This document shows, one piece after another, positions 26,479 to 35,576 of a stretch of DNA of 64,000 nt. The notes below the pieces were generated by a model. It was not told the origin of the DNA, searched no databases, and saw only the letters and a program-made list of their open reading frames with translations. A program made the position numbers and the translations under genes. How positions within the stretch are numbered: the stretch's first letter is position 1; the number at the start of each line of letters is the position of its first letter. Source of the stretch: Brevibacterium linens ATCC 9172 (GTDB taxonomy: Bacteria > Actinomycetota > Actinomycetes > Actinomycetales > Brevibacteriaceae); the NCBI RefSeq assembly GCF_900169165.1, contig NZ_FXYY01000017.1:18537-82536 (forward strand). The letters run 5' to 3'.

Positions 26479-26673
26479 TCACTTCGAGAATTTGTCCTTG
26501 ACCGATGCGCCGAGGTCCTTGACGGACTCGCCGACGTCCTTGGCTTTGGCCTTGAGCTGATCGGTGGCACCGTCGGCCTTGAGCTCGTCGTCACCGGTCA
26601 CGTCGCCGACGGCCTCCTTGGCGCGACCACCGAGGTCTTCGGCCCTGTTCTCGAACTTGTCGCCAACACCCAT
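26479..26673 (-). CDS. CsbD-like stress protein
   Basis: A 64-residue hydrophilic, Lys/Asp-rich CsbD family protein (KFENRAEDLGGRAKEAVGD, then a C-terminal helical repeat DVGESVKDLGASVKDKFSK). CsbD proteins are general-stress proteins of unknown function, SigB-controlled in Bacillus. ATG 26673 has a good AAGGAGT site. Single gene with its own terminator. Confidence 0.88.
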   Translation of the reverse strand: MGVGDKFENRAEDLGGRAKEAVGDVTGDDELKADGATDQLKAKAKDVGESVKDLGASVKDKFSK

Positions 26674-26793
26674 GGGATACTCCTTAGTAGACAGCTGTGT
26701 GAGATGCACTTGCTGCTGCAAGCCTCCGCGCTTGGCACTCTACGCCACTGCACTGACACGCGGGCCGGTCGACGATGAACAGTCGGCGAGTTC

Positions 26794-29700
26794 TCAACCG
26801 TTCTTCGCGGCACCGGCTTCCTTGACCTCCGCGGTTTCGGACTCGATGACCGGCAGGATCGCGTCGAGGAACTGGTGAGCCCACCGCAGAACGTCCGAAT
26901 CGGTCATCTCCTTGGAGTCGAATCCGCTGCCGGCCATCGGTTTGGGCACGAGGACCGAGCGCAACGCCGGTTTGAGCAGCGACTTCGGATACAGGCGTTT
27001 GAGCCGGACCACTTGGGAGTCGGAGAGTTCGACGGGTCCGAAGCGGATGAAGTTGCCCTGCATGACGATGTCGTTGACCCCGGAGGCTCGGGCGCGGATG
27101 CGCAGCCTGGCCACATCGGCGAGGACGCCGACGGGTTCCGGATAGGGGCCGTAGCGGTCGGTGAGTTCGTCGAGGACCTCCTGCAGCTGTGCTTCGTCGG
27201 TCGCCGCAGCAAGCTTCCGATAGGCCTCGAGTCGCAGTCGTTCGTGATCGACGTAGTCGGCCGGCAGGTGGGCGTCGACGGGCAGTTCGATGCGCATGTC
27301 GGCCTCGGGCTCGGTCTCCTCACCGCGGAACTTCGCCACGGCCTCGCCGACGAGGCGAACGTAGAGGTCGAAGCCCACACCTTCGATATGGCCCGACTGC
27401 TGACCGCCGAGCAGGTTGCCGGCTCCGCGGATCTCGAGGTCCTTCATCGCCACCTGCATCCCGGCCCCCAGTTCAGTGTGCGCGGCCAGGGTCGTCAGAC
27501 GGTCGTGTGCGGTCTCGGTCAGCTGCGTGTCCGGCGGGTAGAGGAAGTAGGCGTAGGCACGTTCGCGTCCACGGCCCACACGTCCGCGCAGCTGATGCAG
27601 TTGGGAGAGCCCGTAGCGGTCGGCATTGTCGATGATGAGCGTGTTCGCATTCGCGATGTCGATTCCTGTTTCGACGATCGTCGTGCACACGAGCACGTCG
27701 TACTTCTTCTCCCAGAAGTCGACGATGACCTGTTCGAGTCGTGTCTCGTTCATCTTGCCGTGGGCGATGGCGATCCGCGCCTCGGGCACCATCTCGGCGA
27801 TGTGACCGGCAACGGCTTCGATATCGCGGACCCTGTTGTGGATGTAGAAGACCTGTCCCTCGCGCATGAGCTCGCGGCGGATCGCTGCCTTGATCTGCTT
27901 GTCCTCGCGTTTGCCCACATAGGTCAGCACCGGGTGCCGTTCTTCCGGCGGTGTGGCCAGGGTCGACATCTCGCGGATGCCGGTCACGGCCATCTCCAGG
28001 GTGCGCGGGATCGGGGTCGCCGACATGGCGAGGACGTCGACGTTCGTCCGCAGCGCCTTGAGCGTCTCCTTGTGTTCGACGCCGAAGCGCTGCTCCTCGT
28101 CGATGATGACGAGTCCGAGTTCCTTGAACCGCACTTCGCCGCTGAGCAGCCGGTGGGTGCCGATGACGAGGTCGAGTCTGCCGTCGGCCAGATCCTCCTT
28201 GACCTTCTCGGATTCCTGTTTGGTCTGGAACCGGGAAAGAGCGCCGATGGTGACGGGGAATCCCGAGTAACGTTCGGCGAAGGTCTCATAGTGCTGTTGG
28301 ACGAGCAGCGTCGTCGGCACGAGCACGGCGACCTGTTTGCCCTCCTGGATCGCCTTGAACGCGGCACGAACCGCGATCTCCGTCTTCCCGTAGCCCACAT
28401 CGCCGCAGATCAGACGATCCATCGGCACGGTCTTCTCCATGTCCGACTTGACCTCGTCGATGGTGGTCAGCTGGTCGGCGGTCTCCACATAGTGGAAGGC
28501 GTCCTCGAGTTCGCGCTGCCAGGGGGTGTCCGGCCCGAACGCGTGGCCGACGGTGGCCTGACGGGCGGAATACAGGCGGATGAGTTCTCCGGCGATCTCC
28601 TTGACTGCCTTGCGGGCCTTCGCCTTCGTCGTCTGCCAGTCGGCGCCGCCCATCTTGTTGAGATTCGGGCTCTCCCCGCCGACATAACGGGTGACCTGGT
28701 CGAGCGCATCGCTGGGGACATAGAGGCGGTCGCCGGGCTGTCCGCGTTTGGCGGGTGCGTATTCGATGATGAGGTATTCGCGGGTGTGCTTGTTCGCACC
28801 CTTGCCCGCGGTCCGCTGCGTCATTTCGACGAATCGCCCGACACCGTGCTGGTCGTGGACGACGTAGTCGCCGGGTGCCAGGTTGAGCGGGTCGACCTGG
28901 TTGCGCCGACGGCGGGTGGGCAGCTTGCGCATGTCCCGCGTCGAGGTGGCCGCCGCCCGACCGAGCACATCGGCTTCGGTGAGCACGGCGAGCTTGAGAT
29001 CGTCGAAGACGAATCCGCCGAAGGAGGCGGCCGTCGTCACGGTCACCAGGGCTTCGGGCAGATCGGTGGGGTCATCGACGAAGGCGGCGGGCACTCCGGC
29101 TTCGGAGAACACCTCGACCATGCGTCGGCCGGGCCCCTGGCCCTCGGTGAGCACTAGGATGCGCCACCGGTCGTGGATGAGTCCCTTGACGTCGGCGAGG
29201 ATCGCTTCGACGTCGCCGGCATAGCCCTTCGGGATGCGCGCGGGAACGGAGAAGATGTTCTCTTCGGGGCCGGCGAGCTCCTCGTCGGCGGCGAATCCGC
29301 CGATCTCCCACCAGGCCAGGCCGATGAGGCGAGCGCCGTCGGCCATCTCGGCCACGGTGCGGAAGCTGGCGGCCGACAGGTCGATCGGGGTCTGACCCCC
29401 ACCGGCGGCTCCGGTCCAGGCGGCTTCGAGGAATTCGTTCGTCGTCTCCACGAGATCCGCGGCGCGGGCGTCGACGCGTTCTGGTTCGGTGATGATGATC
29501 TTCGACGTGGGCGGCAGCAGAGCGATGAGCGGCTCCATCCCGTCGGCGAGGACGGCGGTGAGCGACTCCATGCCTTCGACGGCGACTCCGCCGGCGATCT
29601 TGTCGAGCATATCGGCGGCGCTGGGGACCTCCTCGGCGAGTTCTGCGGCCCTCTTCCGCACCGAATCGGTCAGGAGCAGCTCCCGGCACGGCGGTGCCGA

Positions 29701-30393
29701 CAGGTCCACGGGTGCGTCACCGTCTTCGGTGGGGATGGAGCGCTGGTCGCTGACGGAGAATTCGCGGATCTCGTCGACCTCGTCGCCGAAGAACTCCACA
29801 CGCAGCGCCCGCTCCGAGGTGGCCGGGAAGATATCGACGATTCCGCCGCGGACCGCGAATTCGCCGCGTCTGGAGACCATGTCGACGCGGGAGTACGCGA
29901 GTTCGGTGAGCCGTTCGGCCAGGGCATCGATCTCACATTCGTCGCCGACGGCGAGCTCGACCGGTTCGATGTCGCCGAGCCCCTTGGCCAGGGGCTGGAG
30001 GAAGGCGCGCACGGGCGCGATGATGAAAGTCAGCTCTCGACCGGGAGTGGGATGGGCCAGGCGGCGCAGCACCTCGAGACGCTGACCGACGGTGTCCGAA
30101 CGCGGCGACAGCTTCTCGTGCGGCAGGGTCTCCCAGCTGGGGAAGATCGCGATCGACGCCGATGGCACCCAGTCGGCCAGCGCCTGGGCGAGGTCTTCGG
30201 CCTCACGCGTCGTGGCCGTGACGATGAGCTGCGGCGCAGAGGCCCCGTCGGGGGTGACGGTGCGGCGCAGGATCGACGGCCACAGTCCCTTGATCGCATC
30301 GATCGTTCCACCGGCGGTGTTCGCGTCGTTGAAGGCCGCGACGAGTTCGGTGATGGTGGGATTCCGGCGGGTGAGATCAAGTCCGTTGAGCAC
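26794..30393 (-). CDS. mfd: Transcription-repair coupling factor Mfd
   Basis: Mfd removes stalled RNA polymerase at DNA lesions and recruits UvrA. The 1,199-residue protein has the UvrB-like N-terminal domains (FPSWETLPHEKLSPRSDTVGQR), the RNA-polymerase-interacting domain (PGDYVVHDQHGVGRF, TREYLIIEY), then the helicase: Walker A GDVGYGKTEIA, IIDEEQRFGVEHKE (DEEQ), LVCTTIVETGIDIANAN and QLRGRVGRG (TRG/motif VI). Frame is intact throughout. GTG 30393 is preceded by TAGACT (30400-30405) 6 nt away, a leaderless start. Adjacent to mazG-eno as in mycobacteria, with csbD between. Confidence 0.97.
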   Translation of the reverse strand: MLNGLDLTRRNPTITELVAAFNDANTAGGTIDAIKGLWPSILRRTVTPDGASAPQLIVTATTREAEDLAQALADWVPSASIAIFPSWETLPHEKLSPRSDTVGQRLEVLRRLAHPTPGRELTFIIAPVRAFLQPLAKGLGDIEPVELAVGDECEIDALAERLTELAYSRVDMVSRRGEFAVRGGIVDIFPATSERALRVEFFGDEVDEIREFSVSDQRSIPTEDGDAPVDLSAPPCRELLLTDSVRKRAAELAEEVPSAADMLDKIAGGVAVEGMESLTAVLADGMEPLIALLPPTSKIIITEPERVDARAADLVETTNEFLEAAWTGAAGGGQTPIDLSAASFRTVAEMADGARLIGLAWWEIGGFAADEELAGPEENIFSVPARIPKGYAGDVEAILADVKGLIHDRWRILVLTEGQGPGRRMVEVFSEAGVPAAFVDDPTDLPEALVTVTTAASFGGFVFDDLKLAVLTEADVLGRAAATSTRDMRKLPTRRRRNQVDPLNLAPGDYVVHDQHGVGRFVEMTQRTAGKGANKHTREYLIIEYAPAKRGQPGDRLYVPSDALDQVTRYVGGESPNLNKMGGADWQTTKAKARKAVKEIAGELIRLYSARQATVGHAFGPDTPWQRELEDAFHYVETADQLTTIDEVKSDMEKTVPMDRLICGDVGYGKTEIAVRAAFKAIQEGKQVAVLVPTTLLVQQHYETFAERYSGFPVTIGALSRFQTKQESEKVKEDLADGRLDLVIGTHRLLSGEVRFKELGLVIIDEEQRFGVEHKETLKALRTNVDVLAMSATPIPRTLEMAVTGIREMSTLATPPEERHPVLTYVGKREDKQIKAAIRRELMREGQVFYIHNRVRDIEAVAGHIAEMVPEARIAIAHGKMNETRLEQVIVDFWEKKYDVLVCTTIVETGIDIANANTLIIDNADRYGLSQLHQLRGRVGRGRERAYAYFLYPPDTQLTETAHDRLTTLAAHTELGAGMQVAMKDLEIRGAGNLLGGQQSGHIEGVGFDLYVRLVGEAVAKFRGEETEPEADMRIELPVDAHLPADYVDHERLRLEAYRKLAAATDEAQLQEVLDELTDRYGPYPEPVGVLADVARLRIRARASGVNDIVMQGNFIRFGPVELSDSQVVRLKRLYPKSLLKPALRSVLVPKPMAGSGFDSKEMTDSDVLRWAHQFLDAILPVIESETAEVKEAGAAKNG

Positions 30394-30496
30394 CCGAACA
30401 GTCTAGGCCACGCAGCTGACACGACCCATTCGGCACACGAATCGAAACGGTGGAGGGGCGCGGGAGCCGAAAACGTGTGAGGATGAGCATTCGCTC

Positions 30497-31969
30497 ATGA
30501 AGAGAACAGTCCTTTCAGGATTGGCCGCAGCGGCTCTCCTGCTCACAGGGTGCACGGCCGATGCCGATGACGACATCGCCGTCGCCGAACGCTGGGACTT
30601 CCGCTCCCGCCCCGAACTCGCCCCGCCGAAGGTCAACATCGATTCCGGGTCCTTCCCCGACGACAACGGAGAGCTGGAGACGTTCCTCGCTCCGAAGGGA
30701 CAGACGCAGACCGACGACAAGTCCTGGGTGGGCGGCCTCATCCTCGACTCCGCCGGTGACCCGGTGTGGATCCGGAACGAGGCCGAGGCACTGTGGGATC
30801 TGCGCGTCCAGGAATATCAGGGGCAGCCGGTGCTCACCTGGTGGGAGGGGCTGGCCGAGACGCCGCACACCGCCGGTGAGGTCGTCATCGTCGACACCTC
30901 GTATCGGGAGATCGCCCGTGTCGGCATGGGCGGAGAGCTCCCCAAGGACACCTCCGACCTGCACGAGACGACCATCACCGCCGATGACACCATGTTCCTC
31001 ATCTCCTATGTCAAGACGCAGACGGATCTGCGCTCCGTCGGCGGAGACGAGGACGGTTGGGCCTGGGAGGGAATCGTCCAGGAGGTCGACATCGCAACCG
31101 GTGATCCGCTGTTCGAGTGGCACTCCCTCGATGCCGTCCCCGTCGACCAGCCCGAGGCGGAGCTCAAGGACGGTGAGGGCACGAAGGACGACCCCTTCGA
31201 CTACATCCACCTCAACTCCGTGTCCGAGGACGACGACGGCAAGTCCCTGCTCGTCTCGGCACGCAACACTCATGCGGTCTACCAGCTCGACCGGACGAGC
31301 GCCGACCTCAACTGGGTCCTGGGCGGCAAGGCCTCGGACTTCGAGATGGGCGACGGCGCACAGTTCGCCTGGCAGCACGATGCCCAGCGCCGGTCCGATG
31401 GAACGCTGACCCTGTTCGACAACCATGCCGCGCCTCGGCTCGGCGACACCCGCGGTCTGCGCCTCGACGTCGACGAGAAGAAGAAACGCGCCGAGGTGGT
31501 CACGGAGTATCCCGCCCCCGACGACCGTTCGTCGGGCAGTCAGGGCAACTTCCAAGAGCTGCCCAACGGCAACGTCGTCCTCGGCTGGGGTTCGGAACCC
31601 TACGTCTCCGAATTCTCCAAGGACGGCAAGCTGCTCGCCGATCTGACCTTCACCGGCGGATCGAACTACCGGGCCTACCGGTTCGACTGGCATGCCCAGC
31701 CGACCGTTCCCCCGACCGCGACGAAGTCGCAGCCGCAGGCCGACATCACCCGCGTGCACATGAGCTGGAACGGAGCCACCGAGGTGGCTTCGTGGAGAGT
31801 GCTCAGCGGAGACGACGAGGAGCACCTGGTCGAGAACACCGAGGTCGAACGCACCGGCTTCGAGACGGCGGCGGACATCACCCCGAACGGTTCGACGATC
31901 ATCGTCGAAGCTCTCGACGCCGACGGCAAGTCCCTCGGGTCGACCAGAGCGGAGTCCCGGAACAGATAG
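30497..31969 (+). CDS. Arylsulfotransferase (ASST)-like lipoprotein
   Basis: A 490-residue exported lipoprotein: signal peptide with lipobox LLLTGC (Cys 19). The body resembles ASST-type beta-propellers: LILDSAGDPVWIRN, the HETTITADDTMFLISY segment with a conserved His, DPFDYIHLNSV (catalytic-type HxN), WQHDAQRRSDGTLTLFDNH and GSQGNFQELPNGNVVLGWG. A C-terminal fibronectin-like domain follows (about residues 415-490). In bacteria these enzymes transfer sulfate between phenols, but many homologues are uncharacterised. Single gene, divergent from mfd. Confidence 0.78.
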   Translation: MKRTVLSGLAAAALLLTGCTADADDDIAVAERWDFRSRPELAPPKVNIDSGSFPDDNGELETFLAPKGQTQTDDKSWVGGLILDSAGDPVWIRNEAEALWDLRVQEYQGQPVLTWWEGLAETPHTAGEVVIVDTSYREIARVGMGGELPKDTSDLHETTITADDTMFLISYVKTQTDLRSVGGDEDGWAWEGIVQEVDIATGDPLFEWHSLDAVPVDQPEAELKDGEGTKDDPFDYIHLNSVSEDDDGKSLLVSARNTHAVYQLDRTSADLNWVLGGKASDFEMGDGAQFAWQHDAQRRSDGTLTLFDNHAAPRLGDTRGLRLDVDEKKKRAEVVTEYPAPDDRSSGSQGNFQELPNGNVVLGWGSEPYVSEFSKDGKLLADLTFTGGSNYRAYRFDWHAQPTVPPTATKSQPQADITRVHMSWNGATEVASWRVLSGDDEEHLVENTEVERTGFETAADITPNGSTIIVEALDADGKSLGSTRAESRNR

Positions 31970-32091
31970 CTCCAGGGGCTTGCCGGGCCGTGAATATTTC
32001 GAGGCGATAACGTGCCTAACGGTACGATCACGATTGACCGGGCGGCCCGGATGTTCGGGGTTCTCCAATCTTCATCGCCCACAATTGGACC

Positions 32092-32808
32092 ATGACCGAC
32101 CACTCCCCTCGTTTCTCCGCCGAGGAATCCCGCCTCCTCTTCGGCTCTGACTCCACCGACTCCGGCGATCCCCGCACCGGTCGTTCCGCGAATCTCCCGG
32201 TCGCGCACCTGAACACCACAGTCGACCGGCCGCATCTGCTCTCTCGGTTCGCTCCGGTGCTGATCGTCCTGGCGGTGATGTGGGTCGTCGAGATCGTCGA
32301 CGCGATCCTGCCTCTCGACCTCGACGCTTTCAGCCTGCAGTCATGGAATCCGCTCTCGCTCTACGGCTTGATCACCTCGCCGCTGCTGCACTCGGGCTTC
32401 GGCCATCTTCTGGCCAATACCTTCCCGTTCTTCGTCCTCGGCATCGTCATCGCGTTCGAGGGCAGGCGGCGCTTCTGGACGGTCACGGGCATGACGGCGC
32501 TCAGCTCCGGGCTCGGCGCGTGGCTGACGACTCTGCCCGGCCAGCACATCGTCGGAGCGTCGGGCATCGTCTTCGGATTCTTCGGTTACCTCGCCCTGCG
32601 CACGTGGTTCACCGATGACCTTCTGCGCAAGATCATCTACTTCGCGATCGGCCTGTTCATCTTCGTCACCTACGGGGCATCGATGATCTTCGGCATGCTG
32701 CCGCAGACCAACGACATCTCGTGGCAGGGCCACCTGTTCGGATTCGCCGGCGGCATCTTCGCCGCGTGGTGGCTGCACCGCCGCCCGGAGACGCAGAAGC
32801 CGGCCTGA
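32092..32808 (+). CDS. Rhomboid family intramembrane serine protease
   Basis: A 238-residue membrane protein with six hydrophobic helices. The catalytic serine is in IVGASGIVFGFFG (GASG) and the catalytic histidine in GHLFGFAGGIFA. The HxxxN motif appears as SGFGHLLANTFP. Rhomboids cleave membrane-protein segments; the target is unknown. The N-terminal 60 residues are hydrophilic. CACAAT at 32080-32085 lies 6 nt before ATG 32092. It converges on pth. Confidence 0.9.
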   Translation: MTDHSPRFSAEESRLLFGSDSTDSGDPRTGRSANLPVAHLNTTVDRPHLLSRFAPVLIVLAVMWVVEIVDAILPLDLDAFSLQSWNPLSLYGLITSPLLHSGFGHLLANTFPFFVLGIVIAFEGRRRFWTVTGMTALSSGLGAWLTTLPGQHIVGASGIVFGFFGYLALRTWFTDDLLRKIIYFAIGLFIFVTYGASMIFGMLPQTNDISWQGHLFGFAGGIFAAWWLHRRPETQKPA

Positions 32809-32833
32809 ATCCCGGGCAGCGCCCGCACCCTGA

Positions 32834-33433
32834 TCAGCGGGAGTGGAACTTCTGCTGCATATCGGTGAGTCCGTTGACGATGAGCTCTTCGACGGCGTCG
32901 GCGAGGTCGGAGACGAAGATCGGCAGCATCGTGCGTTCGTCCTTCGAGAACGGGCGCAGCACATGATCGGCGGTGTCCTGGCGCCCCCGCGGACGTCCGA
33001 CTCCTGCTCGCACCCGCAGATAGTCCTTCGTCCCCAATACCGAGGTCATCGAACGCAGACCGTTGTGTCCGCCCTCTCCCCCGCCGAGCTTGGCTCTGAT
33101 GGCGTCGAAGGGGATGTCCACATCGTCGTGGACGGCGATGATTCGATCGGTGCCGATTCCGTAGAAGTCAGCCAGCGCGCGCACCGGTCCGCCGGATTCG
33201 TTCATGTATCCCGTCGAGGTGGCCAGCACCACCCGCGGACCGGGCAGTCCGGGCACGCTGCCGCCGGGCAGTCGCCCGGTGCCGACGTTCGCGCGCAGCT
33301 TCGTCCGTGTCAGTGAAGTTCCGATGCGGGAGGCGAGTTCGGCGATGACCATCTGTCCGATGTTGTGCCGGGTCGATTCGTACTTGGGTCCGGGATTGCC
33401 CAGTCCGAAGACCAACCATGCGTCGTTCGACAT
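32834..33433 (-). CDS. pth: Peptidyl-tRNA hydrolase
   Basis: Pth frees tRNA from peptidyl-tRNA dropped by ribosomes. The 199-residue protein has GLGNPGPKYESTRHNIG (catalytic His 22-type and Asn 12-type residues), the substrate-binding block STGYMNESGGPV, HDDVDIPFDAIRAKLGGGEGGHNGLRS and RVRAGVGRP. The usual place directly downstream of rplY is kept, with a hairpin terminator in the 189-bp gap. Confidence 0.95.
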   Translation of the reverse strand: MSNDAWLVFGLGNPGPKYESTRHNIGQMVIAELASRIGTSLTRTKLRANVGTGRLPGGSVPGLPGPRVVLATSTGYMNESGGPVRALADFYGIGTDRIIAVHDDVDIPFDAIRAKLGGGEGGHNGLRSMTSVLGTKDYLRVRAGVGRPRGRQDTADHVLRPFSKDERTMLPIFVSDLADAVEELIVNGLTDMQQKFHSR

Positions 33434-33533
33434 TGCCGTCCTTGTCCGTCGTGTCCGTGCCCGATGACCGGGAAGTGATGCTGCTGCTCGCTGCCGGGCG
33501 AGTCAGCTGCCGGGTTCTCTCCTGACACACATA

Positions 33534-33566
33534 TTCGGTGGGCCGCCCACCGGGCGACCCACCGAA
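33534..33566 (-). terminator. Hairpin terminator downstream of rplY
   Basis: Nested stem: TTCGGTGGG (33534-33542) pairs with CCCACCGAA (33558-33566), with GCCC/GGGC inside. It separates rplY from pth and may act as an attenuator of pth readthrough. Confidence 0.7.
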
Positions 33567-33622
33567 CCGCGTAGTCAGTCAGTGCTCCTCACGGCACCTT
33601 TGGGTGCAGCGAGGAGAGAAGA

Positions 33623-34267
33623 TCACTCCTCTTCGGAGGCCTCTTCTGCACCGGACTCCTCAGCAGCCTCGTCCTCGGTCGACTCTTCAGCAGACTCTTC
33701 CTCGGCATCGGACTCGGTGTCCATCTCGATCTCTTCGGAGACGTTGACGATGAGCTGCTCTTCGTCGGCGACGAGCTCGACGCCTGCAGGCAACTCGACC
33801 TGACCGGCCAGGAGGTGCTCGCCGGCGGGACGGCCTTCGATGGAGACCTCGATGATCTCGGGCAGCTTGGTCGCATCGGCCTTGATGGCGATGGTCGACT
33901 CTTCCTGCGAGACCATGGTGCCGGGAGCGGCTTCTCCGACGACGTGGATCGGCACGTCGACCTCGATCTTCTCGCCGCGCTTGACGATGATGAGGTCGAG
34001 GTGTTCGATATCGCGACGGACGGGTTCGATCTGCACGTCACGCGCAATGGCGAGGACGTTCTTCGATCCGTCGGTGCTTTCGATCTCGAGCAGAGCGTTG
34101 GCGTGCTTGAGAGCCAGCATGGTGGCGTGGCCCTCGAGCGACACGTGCACGGGATCTCCGCCGTGACCGTAGATGACCGCGGGGATGCGTCCCGCGCGGC
34201 GGATGCGGCGCGCTGCGCCCTTGCCGAACTCGTTGCGAGCTTCGGCCAGAAGTTTGAAGTCAGCCAT
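33623..34267 (-). CDS. rplY: 50S ribosomal protein L25 (general stress protein Ctc type)
   Basis: A 214-residue long-form L25, which binds 5S rRNA. The N-terminal L25 domain contains RNEFGKGAARRIRRAGRIPAVIYGHG and LLEIESTDGSK. The C-terminal TL5-type beta domain carries VEVSIEGRPAGEHLLAGQVELP. The last ~45 residues are an acidic Glu/Ser tail, common in actinobacteria. AAGGGAAG precedes the ATG. It is in the conserved order glmU, prs, rplY, pth, interrupted here by an alpha/beta hydrolase gene. Confidence 0.95.
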   Translation of the reverse strand: MADFKLLAEARNEFGKGAARRIRRAGRIPAVIYGHGGDPVHVSLEGHATMLALKHANALLEIESTDGSKNVLAIARDVQIEPVRRDIEHLDLIIVKRGEKIEVDVPIHVVGEAAPGTMVSQEESTIAIKADATKLPEIIEVSIEGRPAGEHLLAGQVELPAGVELVADEEQLIVNVSEEIEMDTESDAEEESAEESTEDEAAEESGAEEASEEE

Positions 34268-34317
34268 TTTCTTCCCTTCGTGGTGAACTTACCTTCGAGC
34301 ACCACGGCGAAACAGCC

Positions 34318-34351
34318 TGAGCACCCACGCGAATCTCGAACCCCGTGGGCT
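34318..34351 (-). terminator. Hairpin between alpha/beta hydrolase and rplY
   Basis: GAGC-CCACG and CGTGG-G-TGCTC (plus-strand 34318-34328 and 34344-34351) can form an imperfect stem with a 15-nt loop. It follows the hydrolase stop by about 65 bp and could be its terminator or part of the rplY leader. Confidence 0.4.
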
Positions 34352-34415
34352 CGCTTCGTGGGACAGGACCGCGTCGATCACGGAGACATCAGTCTCCCTC
34401 GCCGAGGCAACCCGG

Positions 34416-35432
34416 CTATTCTACGGCACCGTCTGTCTCGGCACCAATCCGAGAGGTCACGGCCGCAGCACACGCGTCGATTCCGGATTCGGTGAGAAGG
34501 ATGTCGTAGTGGTTCGTCCCCTGCACGTCGACGATGTCCATCCGCGGCCACCGACGAGCGAAGTCGTCGATCGTCTCCGGCGGGTACAGCCCCGGTTCGG
34601 CGGCGACGAGGTCGCGTTCGGCGAAGAGGAAGACCACCTCGGCCTGGGAGTCATCACTGCCCATGACCGCATCCAGGGCTTCCCGGTAGGCGGAGCCGGT
34701 GTACATATCGGCCGAATCGGCCTGCATCGCCTCCACCGAGGTCGACGGCTGGAACGAGTGATCGTCTTTGGCCGCCAGATCGTAGACGAAGCTCTCGGTC
34801 GCCACGGTGTCGAGACCGTCGACGAACGCGGGATGAGCGGCGAAGAACGCCAAGTACTCCTCCACACTGCCGAAGCTCATCGACAGCCGCTCGGCGGCCG
34901 GGCCGAGGACGGCGGCGATGAGGTCATCGGTGTCGAGGTCCTCGTCGTTGAGGTCATCGACCGGTCCGTCGCCATGGGACTGCCCCACCGGCAGGGGAAG
35001 GCCCCCGTCGATGAGGACGGGACCACGGAAGCGGCGGGCCGCCTCGGCGCCGGTCTCGAGGTTCTGCGCACCCGCCGTTCCGGCCAGGGTCATCGCGACG
35101 AACCCGCCCATGGAATGCCCGACCAGGGTGACCGGGCCCTCCGGAGCGAAGGCATCGACGGCGGCGATGACATCCTGCGCGTGCGCGGCTATCCCGAACG
35201 GGCCGGGCAGGGTGCGGGAGTCGGCTCGGCCGCGCAGGTCGGGGCCGATGATGCGGATGCCGGGCAGGGAGGAGACGAGGCCCGCGAAGAAGAGATGATT
35301 GGAGGTGATGCCGTGGATGACGCACACGGTGGGGACACGGCCGGGACCGCTCGCCACCGGCTCCCACACTCCCACGGACAGCTGTCCGCCGGGGACGTCC
35401 ACGCGGTACCGGTTGTAATCGTGTGAGGACAT
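34416..35432 (-). CDS. Alpha/beta hydrolase
   Basis: A 338-residue soluble alpha/beta-hydrolase fold protein. HGITSNHLFFAGLV carries the oxyanion HG, the nucleophile elbow is VGHSMGGFVAM (Ser), the late Asp is in FAERDLVAAEPG and the His in GTNHYDILL. A cap insertion occupies about residues 140-260. The reaction is unknown; esterase, lipase or epoxide-hydrolase type are all possible. ATG 35432 is chosen over GTG 35438 by spacing to GAAGGGA. It interrupts the usual prs-rplY adjacency. Confidence 0.82.
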   Translation of the reverse strand: MSSHDYNRYRVDVPGGQLSVGVWEPVASGPGRVPTVCVIHGITSNHLFFAGLVSSLPGIRIIGPDLRGRADSRTLPGPFGIAAHAQDVIAAVDAFAPEGPVTLVGHSMGGFVAMTLAGTAGAQNLETGAEAARRFRGPVLIDGGLPLPVGQSHGDGPVDDLNDEDLDTDDLIAAVLGPAAERLSMSFGSVEEYLAFFAAHPAFVDGLDTVATESFVYDLAAKDDHSFQPSTSVEAMQADSADMYTGSAYREALDAVMGSDDSQAEVVFLFAERDLVAAEPGLYPPETIDDFARRWPRMDIVDVQGTNHYDILLTESGIDACAAAVTSRIGAETDGAVE

Positions 35433-35492
35433 CGTCACTGATCCCTTCGCTTAGGCGTTGTCTCCAGTGTAGGACCTCACGGCAGTCCAGAC

Positions 35493-35531
35493 GATGCGAA
35501 CCCCGAGTCGCATCGACTCGGGGTTCGCATC
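35493..35531 (-). terminator. Strong terminator downstream of prs
   Basis: A perfect 18-bp inverted repeat (35493-35510 and 35514-35531) around a CAT loop, beginning 46 bp after the prs stop. It separates the glmU-prs unit from the hydrolase gene. Confidence 0.8.
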
Positions 35532-35576
35532 AGATCCGGCGCGATTGCGCGGATCACGGGGCCTCAGCCCTCGGGA

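Noticed and set aside
26875..29157. 760-codon open frame on the plus strand
   Set aside because: Antisense shadow of mfd; the minus strand encodes a complete, motif-perfect Mfd.
30515..32068. 517-codon open frame on the minus strand
   Set aside because: Antisense to the ASST-like lipoprotein gene, which has a signal peptide, lipobox and family motifs.
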